Below are positions 34,155-46,779 of a DNA stretch of 64,000 nt, one piece after another. Position 1 is the first letter of the stretch; each line of letters begins with the position of its first letter. The notes below the pieces were generated by a model. It searched no databases. It worked only from the letters and a program-made list of their open reading frames with translations, and was not told the origin of the DNA. Source of the DNA: Phlegmacium glaucopus (lineage: Eukaryota; Basidiomycota; Agaricomycetes; Agaricales; Cortinariaceae); NCBI GenBank assembly GCA_015039465.1, contig MU130662.1, positions 342,427 to 406,426 of the forward strand, in the 5' to 3' direction. Both the position numbers and the translations under genes were made by a program.

Positions 34155-34765
34155 TCATGTTTTTTTTTCTTACGTTGTAAGTGGAGAGAATCTCTAGTTA
34201 TAACAGGCTTTTTTGACGTTCTCTGGAATTAGTTTCTAATCATTTCACCACATTTCATTGTGGTCATCTCTTTCTTCCTGTATTTTGTTAGTCTTGACTG
34301 CTGTAATATAAACTAGATTGTTTGGTTGACTTTGCTAGGCCACGTTCCAACTGACGTATCTATATCAGAATATCTGTGACGTTTCATCATCATTCTGTTT
34401 CTCTACTCGACAGTGTTCCAATGACATTCGCCCTCATTTGCCGGTTGTGGAAGCAATAGACCGATATCAGGGCGATCGAGAGACATCTAAGCACAACACC
34501 AACAGTCATCTGACCACTTGGTTAGTTTGCTTATGCGGAAAGAACGACTTCGCGGTAGAATACCTGGTAGCCATCGAATTGGACTTTTGCTTGTTAGAGT
34601 GTGCTATTAACAGTAAAAAGCACTCTATCGTCTAAGCACCTAGTTCCAATTTTGTAGATCCGAATGCCGACTTATCTATCCCATCTCCGATCGGTGATCG
34701 CCGTCAGTATAAAAAGTTACACAGTGTGGGTTTCACATCTTTCATCGATTATCTTCCTATCAGCC
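34155..34765. other. intergenic between the DUF7330 gene and cyclophilin
   Basis: No coding evidence apart from a motif-free 65-codon frame at 34438-34635. Confidence 0.5.
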
Positions 34766-35438
34766 ATGTCCAACGTTTTTGTAAGTTTTTCATTTATTGT
34801 TCAGGGGAGTCTAACGTTATAAAAACCATGTTTCACACTCTAGTTTGATATTACTATCGACGGCGAGGCCAAGGGCCGCCTCATCCTCAAGCTCTACGAT
34901 GACGTAGTTCCGAAGACTGCACAGAACTTCCGTGAACTAGCCACTGGCCAACACGGTTTTGGATACCAGGGTTCAAGTTTCCACCGTATTATCCCCAATT
35001 TCATGCTTCAGGGAGGTGACTTTACCCTTGGTAACGGAACTGGTGGGAAATCTATCTGGGGTGAAAAATTCAACGGTACATTTGGGACACAAGTAATCTC
35101 GTTCGGTTCTTCTAACGTCTCGATGTAGATGAGAACTTCAAACTGAAGCACACAAAAGCTGGTATCTTGTCTATGGCTAACGCCGGAAAAAATACCAATG
35201 GATCTCAATTCTTCATTACAACTATCGCTACTACCTGGTTAGATGGCGCTCATGTCGTCTTCGGTACGATGCTGTCTTTCTTTATCAACGTACCGATGGG
35301 GGTTTCTGATACATATCTTTTTTTTGTATAGGTGAAGTCCTTGAAGGGCTTCCGCTTGTGAAAGAAATCGAAGCTTTAGGAACTGCTTCAGGCAAACCGA
35401 AAAAGAAGATCACAATCGCAAAGTCAGGAGTCGTCTAA
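34766..35438 (+). CDS. CPR1: cyclophilin-type peptidyl-prolyl cis-trans isomerase, cytosolic (162 aa)
   Basis: Exons 34766-34780, 34844-35075, 35129-35263 and 35332-35438 sum to 163 codons with the stop, the normal length of single-domain cyclophilin A. It begins [19 protein letters not shown]. Active-site residues are present: Arg, Phe, Met and Gln in [17 protein letters not shown], then [16 protein letters not shown] and the cyclosporin-contact Trp in [14 protein letters not shown]. It ends [12 protein letters not shown]. There is no signal peptide, so a cytosolic or nuclear site is likely. It catalyses proline isomerisation in protein folding and is the usual target of cyclosporin A. The gene symbol is by homology to the yeast 162-aa protein. 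Confidence 0.95.
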
Positions 35439-36321
35439 ATCGCCATTCGCCAAATATTTTTGTTTTGTTTCCACAGATCCGAATTGTTCGTTGCATGTAG
35501 TACCAAATGAAATTAAAGTTATCTTCAGTTTTGTCAAGTTTTTTTTGGGAGATGTGAAAATTATTTTTTTGCGGTCCTGGGGCTGCTAGCTAGCAGTTAT
35601 CGATCAAGCAGTTCCGCACTTCGACCATCGGGGCATGGCGCTCCCAATCCGATGTATTCGTGTGGAAGAATAGTTGACTCGCGATCATCGTACACTGTGG
35701 AGTTATGGAGCATGGTGTGAGCTCATGCGAAAATGTCGTTTTGAAGTTACAGTACACGACCAAAAGCCATCATGTGATAAATCAATACTCGCCGTGGACC
35801 CGGCCGCTTATCATCGTGCCTTGCAATTTCTCACCTCTCCTCATTGTTCATGATGATCTAAAGACCGTGGTTGGTGGAATTTCATGATTTAAATGGGTTC
35901 TATCATGTTTTGTATATTAGTACATGAAATAAAAATCATGATGCCGACAAAGGCTGTTTTGTTAGTTATTTGACCATAATATCGTGTCTTAGTGTGTAGA
36001 GGTTGCGTGATCGAAGATCGCACTGAATCGACAACCACAGAGGCGACGAGGAGGCCTTCGAAAAGTCTACCTGGCTGAGCCAGGCCAACTAACCACTATT
36101 CCCATTTTAAGCAATTCTCGGGAACAGCCGTTGGGTGTTATCTTGACGCGTCGCTCGGTCAGAATCATTCCAACTTGGCTGTTTGGCGCCACGAATCAGA
36201 ACTTCTCCTTTGTCCTGCCATTGCCAAACCATTCATCACTGCTATTTTTTCTCAAGCAGTTGCTTAATATAAACGTCTGCTCCTGGTCCTGGAAGATCAG
36301 ATAGTGATTAGACAAGGCGGA
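35439..36321. other. intergenic, nothing recognised
   Basis: Terminator side of the cyclophilin gene and promoter side of the permease gene. The 60-codon frame at 35705-35887 has no motif. Confidence 0.55.
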
Positions 36322-38700
36322 ATGACTCTATCCGAGCTCCCAGACAGTCAGGAAACAAGTCCTCTTTTGCCTTTCGATGATGGTGTCCACGATGCATTGC
36401 ATACCCAGAACGTTGGAGGATCAGCAGTAGATGGTACTGCATTGCGTACAAACGAAATAGAAGGTGAGCACATATTTTAACAAAACCCTCTTTACACCGT
36501 TCTGAAGGAAATGTTCAATGCAGGAGATAACAATGGAGAGACATATGATAACGTTCCCAAAGACAAACGACAATTAGGTTAGTTAACTGCTTGATCTTAT
36601 ACTATTGGAACTAAAATAAATGCCACACATTCTGTAGGGCTCTTCAGTGCCGCTTTTCTTATTTTTAATCGGGTGATCGGAACTGGGTACGTTATAGCGA
36701 ATCTATGGGATTGACAAGGAGTGCGAACAGATTATCTGTGGTGTAGAATATATGCAACACCAAGCAACATTCTACATTCATCTGGCAGCGTTGGGGTAGC
36801 CTTGGTCATGTGGCTTGTCGGTGCTTTCATCGCAGCCTGTGGAACAGCCGTATATATAGAACTCGGGACGGTATGTTTGTTGCTAAATCAACGTTTGGAC
36901 ATGGCTTACATTTTTTACTTTTACCCAAGGGACTTCCCCGGAATGGAGGCGAGAAGAATTACCTTGAATATATTTACCGTCGTCCCAAGTTCATGGTGAC
37001 GTGCACTTTTATTGCGTACACCCTCATAATGGCAAGCCATCCGATTATTACCGTACCCTGATTTCAATTCAATATTTATCTCTGACAGGGAACTGCAACA
37101 GCGAATAGTATCGTTTTCAGTGAATGCAAGTGTCTTTATTATTTCTTTAGTGCTTATACGCGAACTTATTCATATTTCAGACATGCTTCACTCCATATCT
37201 ATCGAGCCAACATGGTTCAATACACGACTTGTTGCCTTTAGCTGTCTGACTTCGATATGCTTGGTACATGGTACCCTTTTGAAATTGGGTCTCCGTTTGC
37301 AAAATACTCTTGGCGTTTTTAAACTCATTGTACTCGCCCTAATTTCCGTATCTGGCATTTTATGTCTCGCTGGTGTGAAGGGCATCCAAGTTCGCGATGA
37401 GTACGAGAAACCTAACAACTTTACATGGGACAAACTTTGGGAGGGATCTGGCACGGGATCAAATGCTTTTGTCAACGGCCTGTATAATGTCATATGGTGT
37501 GAATCAGCTGCTTCAGGGCTCGCTGCATACTTTTTTTCACTGATGACTTTTTCAAGGTCCTTCATTGGGTATTCGAACGCTAATTATGCCCTTTCGGAGA
37601 TCCGAGACCCTGTACGGACCATCAAACGTGCCGCTCCTCTTGCCATGATCGCTGTTACAGCGGTGTACCTTTTCATTAACATTTCATATTTCGCCGTCGT
37701 TTCCAAGCACGATATACTAGAAAGCCGGCGAATAGTTGCGTTAGTAACAACCCAAAAAAAAAAGTTTTATCAAGTCCCTTACGTGTTCAATTGTTTTTGC
37801 AGTGCCTTATATTTTCGTAATCTATTCGGTCCTACGACAGAAAAGGTATGTTCTTGGCATACTGCGCCCTCGTCTGTTGAGTCGCTGATACATGGGCGCC
37901 ACAGGCCCTTAGCTCCTTCATTGCACTATCTACGCTGGGCAACCTATTTGCTGGCCAGTTTTCCCAAGGCCGAGGTGATTAACCAATTATAATCATCCCT
38001 TCCCCCTTTGACCTTCGTCTAGTCATCCAAGAACTTGGCCGAGAAGGAATACTTCCCTTTTCTTCTGTCTTTGCAAGCAATAAACCTTTCAACGCGCCAC
38101 TAGTTGCGCTCTTCACTCAGTATTTTGTCTCCTGTACCTTTCTGTTTGCGGTACCGCCAGGAGATGCGTATATCTTCCTCATCAGTTGTAAGTCATGCAT
38201 ATTTGGGTCTTGAGATTAAGACTAAAATTGGGTTTGTTCGCCAGTGTCGTCTTATTCATTGTCTCTCGTCAATACCTTGGTTTCGTTTGGCTTGCTCCTC
38301 TTGTACCTGCCCTCATATCGGATATGGAACTGGGACCCTCCTTTCCGAGCCCCGAAGGCTATCACCTACATATTTTTCCTGTCTAACCTTTTTTTAGTTG
38401 TTGTGCCATTCTTTCCTCCTGCTCCAGGGACAAGGACTTACCAGAAACTCCCGTACTGGGTACGCTACAATATTTCTACCTATACAGTCTCCAGACTCTC
38501 ATTGACATGATTGACTAAAGTCCCATTCGCTTGGCGGTTTTATGGTGTCGTTGATTGGCATGACATATTGGTATATATGGGGCATCTGGCTTCCTAAAAC
38601 GAAAGGATACCGCCTCCAGCGAGAGTGGGTTATTCAGGAAGATGGTATCTCTCGATACGTGTTCCGTCGAGTGCCTAGGTCTGCAGTTGCTTTCCAGTGA
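36322..38700 (+). CDS. MUP1: Mup1-type high-affinity methionine permease (LAT family), 559 aa
   Basis: Thirteen exons: 36322-36463, 36524-36577, 36638-36686, 36747-36870, 36930-37031, 37089-37125, 37181-37496, 37557-37739, 37803-37845, 37905-37974, 38023-38187, 38245-38459 and 38521-38700. They sum to exactly 560 codons with the stop. A soluble N-terminus (about 65 aa) is followed by TM1 with FNRVIGTGIYATPS, the LAT-family signature. Also visible are GLPRNGGEKNYLEYIYRRP, LVHGTLLKLGLRLQNTLG, FIGYSNANYALSEIRDPVRTIK and WNWDPPFRAPKA. About 12 hydrophobic segments are seen. It imports methionine or related amino acids across the plasma membrane. Two consecutive introns (37032-37088 and 37126-37180) use GC rather than GT donors. 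The gene appears intact. Confidence 0.92.
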
Positions 38701-39093
38701 TCTCAATGCAAAAAAAGAAAGTTTACTAGTTACTTTAAGTATGCTTTTTAAATGAACATGGTCACGTTCGGGCCGAACTTAATTATCGGCGTTTAAGCTC
38801 AAAGGTTTCTACTTGGCACTCGGTTGGAGTCGGTTCAACTGAACGGTGTTACAAATTATTGTATGTAAAACCCTACTCCGACACAAATGACTCTGACAAT
38901 GCAGGGCCGCATAGTTGGGTAAAGACTTATTCACTTCCCGCCACCCACTGTTCAACATTCCAAGGTTCGACTGAGCGACGATTTTCGCCCTCCATAGTAT
39001 CAAGACTTGGGCAGAAAAAGATGGACGCAGCCGCCATCTTTAGTTGGAAACTTGCTATACAAGGTCATCGTAGCCGAGGTTAGCTTCAATTCG
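38701..39093. other. intergenic
   Basis: No gene recognised between the permease stop and the first pieces of the 7TM gene. Confidence 0.5.
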
Positions 39094-40814
39094 AATGGCC
39101 TTATTCGAGATGATTGATGACATGCTGATTGCGATAATTAGTCCAAGGCCTCTCGTTACTGATATGGGATCTGCGTAAGTTGTGGAAATATTCTTCACCG
39201 ATTTTCAGTTGACCATGATATATACTACTTCTTAGTTCTAACTTTCGATGATGAGGTACTTTCGCTCTTCAAACCTCTATGGGTTTTTTATCTGTGATTA
39301 CCTCGATACCTTTTTTTACAGAAGCAACTTATCTGGGTATGGTTTCCCCCTTTATCTGTGACTGAGTTTCTTTTCTAATGCTTTGTGCAACAGCGGAGAC
39401 CATACACATTGCCAACGTACTTGTTTATATGGGTAGGGGGGGAACTCCCTAACATGTTGAAAGACCGCTTACCATTGCTCCTCTTGTTTTCCACAGATTC
39501 GTTATATCGGAATATCTCTTAATGCGTAAGCCTGATACTTTGTCAACATTTTTATAAACCTCAATCCTATTATCTCCCTCTAAGCTTGGGCACTATCAGT
39601 ATGTACTCATTTTTCTACCAGGGGTCATGATGCTAAGCTTCATCCAGTCTCTTTAGTATTCGAAATCTCAGATGAAGTAAGCTTAAAAATTTCCGGCCAA
39701 AGGATTATTGCTAATGAGTTCACTTCCACCCCTTATTGATTTAAAAGACGTCAGTAAATCCAATTAATGGTCATTGTCTTTTTCGTGTTCTTACTTACTA
39801 TAGACAGCTGTAAACAAAAAACTCCTTTCTTAATCGTCTTTCGTGGTTAACGACTTTATTATCTTAGGTTTTCTCTGGCTATGTCTCGAGGAGTGGCTTG
39901 GCATTTCCCTTATCATATCTATAGGACGTAAGTGCTTTTTATGCGACCCTTCCATCATTGCCTAACAACCGGTCAAGTGATATTACAACTGCGAATTTAC
40001 GCGCTTTATGACAAGTCCCGCAAAGTCGCTGCTTTCATGATTATTTCCTTCGTTGCGCAAATCGCCATCGGTTGCTTCATACTCTGGCCGGGAGCAGAGC
40101 GAGGAAGAGGTAATAGACGTTATGAATCACTTATAGACCTTGGTCATCACTCATCATTAACTCAGTCATCGCCGAACTGGTCGGCAACATAAGTCGTTGC
40201 AAGGTTGTGTATACCCCCAAGTATGCATTTTTATTTTGGGTGACTTTGATTGGGTAAGTTATCATATCATGGGTGAGAATACAAGGATATGTATTGATCA
40301 TTCTCTCTCTAGCTTCGAATTCATTTTGTTTACCTTGGTAGGGTATAAAGCATTTGAATACTACTTCCGACCCTCCCCTCGTTTCAAGGAGCGGCTACGT
40401 TATGCCCTCCTTCAAGATTCTATATACTATACCGCTATGTGGGTCTTTCTCCGTCCGCTTGCCTAACCATCACTGAAATTCTATTTTTATTTAAAAAATC
40501 ATTTTAGTATCTGTGTGGTGTACATCTACAATCTCGTTAACTGGATGCGACACTTGGTTCGTGCTTCTAGCTGAATTTTGGGTTCATTTTATTTATAACA
40601 CTAAGCGCAGCCTGACTCTCTGGACAGCTCTTCAGGAATGACAATTGCATTACCATGTGCCGTGATCAACCGGATGATGATAAATATTCGGAAAGTTTGC
40701 TTCGAATCATCAAATCAAGAGGCCTCATATGAAGCGGACACCAGTCTTGAGCTGCCTTACATCCAAGCTGAAAGCCCAGAAACCGAATCGCACAGTGCCA
40801 TTAATTATATATAA
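39094..40814 (+). CDS. DUF6533-like seven-transmembrane protein, copy 1
   Basis: Many small exons. Recognisable pieces in order are LTFDDE (near 39240), ATYL, RRPYTLPTYLFIW (about 39394-39433), IRYIGISLN (about 39497), QLRIYALYDKSRKVAAFMII (about 39980), AELVGNISRCKVVYTPKYA (about 40168), EFILFTLVGYKAFEYYF (about 40318), the helix end CVVYIYNLVNWM (about 40510), and the last exon ALPCAVINRMMINIRK ending at TAA 40812-40814. Start and exon edges are uncertain; ATG at 39094 is only a candidate. The D-E ... RRP ... W pattern and R-x-YALY segment are typical of the mushroom-expanded DUF6533 membrane proteins, whose function is unknown. Its neighbour downstream is a paralogue. Confidence 0.7.
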
Positions 40815-41024
40815 AATAAAATAAATTGTAGCAATATCGAATATAAAGAAAAGCCACCTACAGATGCCGCTTGACAATGATGATCATGCCGATGCCGAGT
40901 TCATCGGTTTATTTTGTGCCACCATCAAACACGATGCAAAACTTCTTGCCTTCCGAGTACTAGCTTATGAGACGAGTCCGACGCACAGTCATGAGCTTCT
41001 TCTCTTCTGCCTGACTTTCTACTC

Positions 41025-42757
41025 ATGGCACTCGAGCTTGACTATGTCTCTACAGCTCGCGACATGTAAGTACCCAAAAGCATAGTTATGTTCGGTTTTC
41101 TGAATACGCATGTTCACAGCTTGATTCACAATTGTCTCCACTTTTTCGCCATCTGTGAGTATCAGACTACGTATACCATTGCATTTGTACTGATTCAGCA
41201 CTGCACCCACCCAGCTTGTCTATACTACGATCACTTTGTCTCCTTCGGTGAATGATCCGGCTTCGTTTCTCCAAGGATTGGCAATGCTCAGTTTTGGCGA
41301 TGCAGATCAAGAAATTGACTATTTGTGGACACGTCCGAGAAGCCAAAGCTCTTACTGGTTTTTTCTGAACCGTTATTTTGCATTCTTCGGGAATTTGGTG
41401 GTGACAATATTGGGCTTCTCAGATTTGAGTGCGCAGGTGTGTCTGTTTATACTTTATTCTGGTGGTGGATAATTAAATGACCAATCTACTACGTCAGAGG
41501 TGAATATTAAACGTTCTTTCCTGAAGTTTGCCTCTCACATATAACCTAGCTGCAAGCGCTATCTTCTGTTCAGACAACTTTTTTTACTCGTAAATCAAGT
41601 TCTAGTATGCGGTAAGCTTCCCTACGCCGCGCGGACTCTGTCATGTTTGACTGTAACTGAAGGATAATGTGTTACATAGTACTGCTGACGCTCCGTGTAT
41701 ACGCGTTGTATGAATGCTCTATGCGTATACTGACGTTTATGCTTGGAAGCGGAGTCACCTTATTAATCCTCCCTTGTGTTCGTTATTTTCGTTCTTTCTC
41801 TGCCAGCCCGAACTTTAACCTTTCCAATACCAGTGGGCTCTGTTTAGCCAAATGAGTGTTCCTCCAAAGACAACTGTAAGCGGTTGCCATGTTGGACTGC
41901 CACCTATAACGTTTGTGTATTTTCTTATCGCAAGTATATGAATCGCCCCCCAACTTAACTGTTTCATTTTCGGTGCTCAACAAACACAGGGCAATTCGTA
42001 AGTTAATGTCCTTTATTAAAATTGATTTCCGATCGATCACGGATCATGGATTATAGGACTGGCTGGAGCTTGGGAAGCATTATTTGCCTACGATTCGATA
42101 ATATTCAGCCTAACAATATACAAAACCTGGAAGGCTCGCCGCGATCATGCAGTTACGGGCGTTGAGATACCCTTGATTTCTCTCATTCTGAGAGATGGTG
42201 AGATTCCAATCTGAATCTCCCCAATTCTTGAGCTTATTTTCCTTGGTTTTAAGGCGCTATGTACTTTTCGTGAGGGCCCCTTTTCCCTTGTCCTTCGATG
42301 TAGTTCGCTGACCCATTATGTTTGAACCCAGTGTGATGGCGATATGTAATTTATCAAATATTTTGACGTTCTATGTGAGGTTTCTCTTTCTTTGTTTTTT
42401 GGCCTACATGTCTAATGGAACTTTTAAGTTATGTGGTGTATGTATCTGAGTTCCCCCCTTCCCTACAATTTTGCTAATTTCTTTGATTCATAAGCCATTC
42501 TTGCGAGGCGGTCTATCAACATTCGCAAACAGGTAACTGAATCTCCCCCTATACAATCCATATTTCCAATCAAACGTTTAACCCGTTCATTAACTTGCAG
42601 CATATCCGTCACACTGATGTCTCGACTTATGCTAAACCTTCATCGGACCGCGGATGTTGGGCTCTTCACAACCCAAGCCACCAGCACGAACGTGGATTAT
42701 AATACGTCTTATGAAACGACTAGTATTCTGGAGACAGTGCATACTGGACCGTTTTAA
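41025..42757 (+). CDS. DUF6533-like seven-transmembrane protein, copy 2
   Basis: The candidate start ATG is 41025 (MALELDYVSTARDM). Key pieces are YYDHFVSF joined to DQEIDYLWTRPRSQSSYWFF (intron of about 62 nt), NRYFAFFGNLVVTILGFSDL, CKRYLLFRQLFLLVNQVLVC, LLTLRVYALYECSMRILTFM, VSGCHVGLPPIT, RLAGAWEALFAYDSIIFSLT, the MAICNLSNILTFYV helix and SVTLMSRLMLNLHRTADVGL. TAA lies at 42755-42757. Seven hydrophobic helices can be counted. It lies head-to-tail with copy 1, about 200 bases apart. The sequences have diverged strongly, so the duplication is old. No enzymatic function is implied. Confidence 0.78.
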
Positions 42758-43490
42758 AGCTGTTTAATGACAATACCCAGTCTTTCCACTTGCTATACCA
42801 TATTGTGAATCACTATCAGCTGGTTGTAGTTACCGCTACATCATCAATGATCATACCCACACATCTATCATCTTTGCAGTATGAGCGGTCAGATTAGTGT
42901 CAAGTTTGGATTCTTTACCTTCGATTTTTTTGTAGCCCGAAGCCTCTTTCTTTGTAATTCTTGACACGAGCAGCTGTCATGACGCAACTAATGCATCACT
43001 TTAGTAGGTTGGTAATCTGTGCAAATAAACTCTGTTGAAATATCGTGTCATTATCTCGATATCTTGCATCATTCTTGGGTTATATGATATTTTAGCTCGT
43101 AGGTCTATTCATAGCCACCCGCCACATGTATATAAGTTCTGAACCTTTAAGGGTAGATCCTTATCGGTTTAAAACAATAAACCTGGTATCTACCCAACTA
43201 CCGAAGTGCTCTCAATTAAGCCCTCAGTAGTCTGTGCTTTCTTTAAACCGATATCCTACATTTCCGACACTCTGCACACATCCATTCGGTTGGGCAGGGT
43301 ATTCATGAATCTAACATAAGGTAGTCAAGCGCTTACCAGCGCAAATCAAATTATGATACGAACTCCCGGGCAACTCAAGCAATGTCGGCAAAATTCAATA
43401 AGATTCGCGACACTTATGTATGGTAGACAGTAGCAGATCCTAGTCACATTCATGATAGCAAAGAGGTATTAATTTAACCACACACCACTT
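42758..43490. other. convergent intergenic region
   Basis: Lies between the 3' ends of the 7TM gene (plus) and the shikimate-dehydrogenase-like gene (minus). No further feature recognised. Confidence 0.55.
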
Positions 43491-44928
43491 TCAAAGTTCA
43501 ACTCGTCCTCCTCCTATCAGAGGCTCTGACCTAGCTCTATCAATTTCGATACCACGTGGCCTAGAGCGCTTGAAATTATCATATAGATCTATCACAGATG
43601 CTTCCAACGCAGGATCGAAAACATTAGCGGCACTCCCAGCTTCAAGTGTTGGTGTAGAGGTAAACCACATTCGCTGTTGAGCAAGTCTTTGTTCTATCAT
43701 CGACTGAAAAATAAATAAATATTTTTTTGACATTGGGGTATTAATTTTTTTTATTTATACCTTGATACCATCCATCACGAACCATCCATGACCGGCTGCC
43801 ATTTGGAGCAAAGGTGTGACTCGCGGAGTGGACTTTGGAGGATATATATATGTTCATAATAAGTTATCAGCGGGTCAAGATATAACGTACTGTCATTTCG
43901 AGAAACAAAGGTTTAGAAGGAAGTGGAAGTCGTCTTGATTGAGATGGTGGGTGGTGGTGGTGTTTATAAGGAATTTTAAAAATGGCCGATAGAGTGGTAT
44001 GAACCATGTGTTCTTCCACCGTGACGGGTGCCACCGACGCTATATATAAAGAAAAAATTTGAGAGGACAATTTTTTGATATATAAAATATAAAATTGATT
44101 AGCTACGCACGAACAGCACCCACAACCATCAGTATCACGGGAGAAACAGGTTTTTCCAGATATCGTTCGACGTCAGTTGGATTTTTGAGATATATCAGAC
44201 CTCCTTTTTTCGTTAGCTTCGGGAAGAGAGCCATTAAGCATTCGATCTCATCATCATCCCGATTGAGGAGAAAGATGGGGTGGAGTCCGAGTAGAGAAAG
44301 AGCATAAATAGCAGAACGTGCTGTCACGCCACCACCAACCACAAGGCCTGCACATTTCATCGAGGGATGATATGAAGCTCCACAAGGAATGTGGAGAGTT
44401 GGAAATTGAAGACGCAAGCCTCCAATAAGCGAGTTACGAACGCCTAAGACTGTTTATTACGTTTGGGTGTTGTCTGATTTTTAGCAGTGTTGAATATAGC
44501 GCTAAATACTCACTCTGTGTGTTTTGTCCGACTAATTTGAACCCATTGATTGTTGGAACTTTGACTATGGTATTACACATTTCTGTAGCTTTGCTTTCTG
44601 GAGAAATCTCTAGACACGAGTACGAGAGTATGGCCCGTTGGAGTGGCATCGTCACGCTGTCATTATTCTTCTCCATCAGAACTCTTGCAAAATAAATCCT
44701 GAACGGATTTATCGTAGGGATGACGTACGCTGCACCTCCAAAGTCGTCTTGGAAAAAAGTGTTGACTAGATCATCGGTAATTCTACTGGTCGACCATGTT
44801 TCGTAAGTGTTCAGTGTCCCAGTATGCCATGATTTGAAAAAGTGGTTGTGAAACACAGGAGCTGTTGATTGAGCGATAGGAAATCCATAGAGGTAGAACT
44901 TTTTCCCACGAGGCGGCGGACTGTCCAT
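43491..44928 (-). CDS. shikimate/quinate-dehydrogenase-fold protein lacking catalytic Lys and Asp (369 aa)
   Basis: Exons 44729-44928, 44514-44656, 44111-44443, 43891-44039, 43761-43832 and 43491-43703 sum to 370 codons with the stop. The substrate-binding domain begins YLYGFPIAQSTAPVFHNHFF. The segment that should be VT-x-P-hydrophobic-K reads VTMPLQRAI, so the catalytic Lys is Gln. ATEMCNTIVKV follows. The NTD motif reads GQNTQS, so the catalytic Asp is Gln. The nucleotide-binding part (LVVGGGVTARSAIYALSLLG, LLNRDDDEI) and the C-terminal helix (SMIEQRLAQQRMWF) are present. Active family members reduce 3-dehydroshikimate or oxidise quinate/shikimate with NAD(P). This one probably cannot; a regulatory or ligand-sensing role, as in fungal quinate repressors, is possible (inference). 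The next gene upstream is an aromatic-ring dioxygenase. Confidence 0.82.
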
Positions 44929-45207
44929 GGATGGTGTCGGGGTTCGAATGCTGGACTGAAATCTTCGAGAGAATGAACAAGTTCTTGCTGCGATGTCTAT
45001 GGTTGAGTTTGAGTACCCATACAGTACGAAATGAATGGGCGTCTTAGTGTGAGATGTGTCAGGGTATATAAATCATTTTGATCAAAGTGCTTTGACCTGA
45101 GCTCGGCAAGAGTGATGCCGGCTCAGTGGCATTCAAGCTTCTAGAATAGGGAATGGATTGTCACCCAGTTTAGACTAAGTACCTTAAATCTTAACGTTTA
45201 ACAGCAG

Positions 45208-46779
45208 TCAGTTAGAACTCCTTCGTGCTTCAACGCCTTCTTTAAATGTAGCCAACACAAAGTTCTGCTTGAGGTATGCATGTGGTTTTGGCTCGTTGAA
45301 GCCTCGTGCTTTCGAAATCGAAGGATCATTGACAACTTCAGGTTCCTGAAAGGATAGGATATAGTAAGTATGCAAGCTGAAAAAAAAAAGAAAGAAAGAA
45401 AAAAAAAAAACAGAAGAACCTACCACGATCAAAGAGGATTTCACACCGAAAACAGCGTCTGATGTGAGATAGGGATCGCCTTTGAAATAAAGTGCCGTAG
45501 TCAAACTTTCATACCCTGGTGCCTGAAAAAACAAGTTAAGTATCTAAAAGGGGAAAAAAGCAGGGATTTCACGAACATGGATGTGAAAGTGCAAATGAGC
45601 AGGTCGGAACACATGCCTTCCAAGCTTTGAGATCATCTTTCCAACAGTACCATTGCTTGGAATAGGATACGGGACAGGACTAATAGTGTAGGATTTCAGC
45701 AGTTAAAAGGGCAATGATGAACCGCTCTCACACTACTGCACGGAAGGCGTATGAACCATCTTCAGCTGAACGGAGTCTCCCTCTACACTCAGGTCCCTCT
45801 CTTGAATCATACTTGTTGTTTGTTTAGAAAATAGAACCAACCCAACTTTGGATTGTTATCACGTACCTGAGTATCATATAACCCAGTCCCATCAGTCTCC
45901 CAAGTGTCAATAATTGCATTGGGAATAGCCTTTCCTCGGATATCTGTTACGAGTCCTTCTACAAACATGTAATCGCCCTTCCCTTCTGATGCGATCGAAT
46001 CGCCTTTTCCCACTGGAACGAAAAATGAATTAAGAAGGGGAATGTCAAAAAAAAGCGAGAATCAAAAGCTATATTACTTTCATGTGCATCCTCAGTAAAG
46101 AATGGTCCGAGAACGGTGGACTCAGTTGCACCAGGGGGCTTGGCACTGTTGATCGAGTCGACGAGGGTAGAGACACCAAGACTATCAGATAGCAGTATGA
46201 ATTCTGAGGCAGGACAATGAGACCACCATTTAGGAGAACGGAAAAACGATAGTCGAAACACACCTTGACGAATATCAGTGCACATCTTCCCTGTCTCTGT
46301 GAGAAAATGAATAGCCGACCTACAGCCAACCAGAGTAAGTAACAGAACATAGTAAGAGGATGGAGACATTGCGGACATCCATTCCTCAGTCGTCAGAGAA
46401 GTCTCTCTCACGAAATCATGCATATGATTAATCTGGTGGGGTTAGCAGAAACCATTTCGTTCAATGTTTTTTGTGCAAGTCAACCTTTTCAGAGTGACCC
46501 TTACGAGACTCTTGAATATGAATTTAAGACGATCATCCTGGCCTAATATTCAGAATATCATTCAAAGATGAGATTATCAATAGTGAGGGAGCGCTGACAA
46601 TTCGCATTGATGGCATGTACATTGGCGGTGATGGATTCCGCAGTCATATCCAAGTTCTGCGGCAGCTTTGAGAGATCGATGCCATGATTCTTAGCTTGTT
46701 CATTTGCTTTGAGTATGCTTTCCATTACGTATGATTTGTGATTTTGGATTAATCTCTGAAAGTACGATGTGAGAGTCAC
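45208..46779 (-). CDS. intradiol ring-cleavage dioxygenase (catechol or hydroxyquinol 1,2-dioxygenase type), 343 aa
   Basis: Ten exons: 46599-46779, 46505-46542, 46368-46432, 46264-46319, 46078-46203, 45867-46012, 45732-45811, 45577-45679, 45424-45522 and 45208-45345. They sum to 344 codons with the stop. The N-terminal helical dimer domain contains HMHDFVRETSLTTEEWM and FILLSDSLGVSTLVDSI. Then comes TESTVLGPFFTEDAHE. All four Fe(III) ligands are visible: Tyr in TGLYDTQ, Tyr in PVPYPIP, and the two His in RPAHLHFHIH. The enzyme opens catechol-type rings between the two hydroxyls using O2, a step of the beta-ketoadipate pathway. Which catechol is the substrate cannot be told. It lies between a shikimate-dehydrogenase-like gene and a DUF7330 gene, all on the minus strand. 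Confidence 0.92.
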
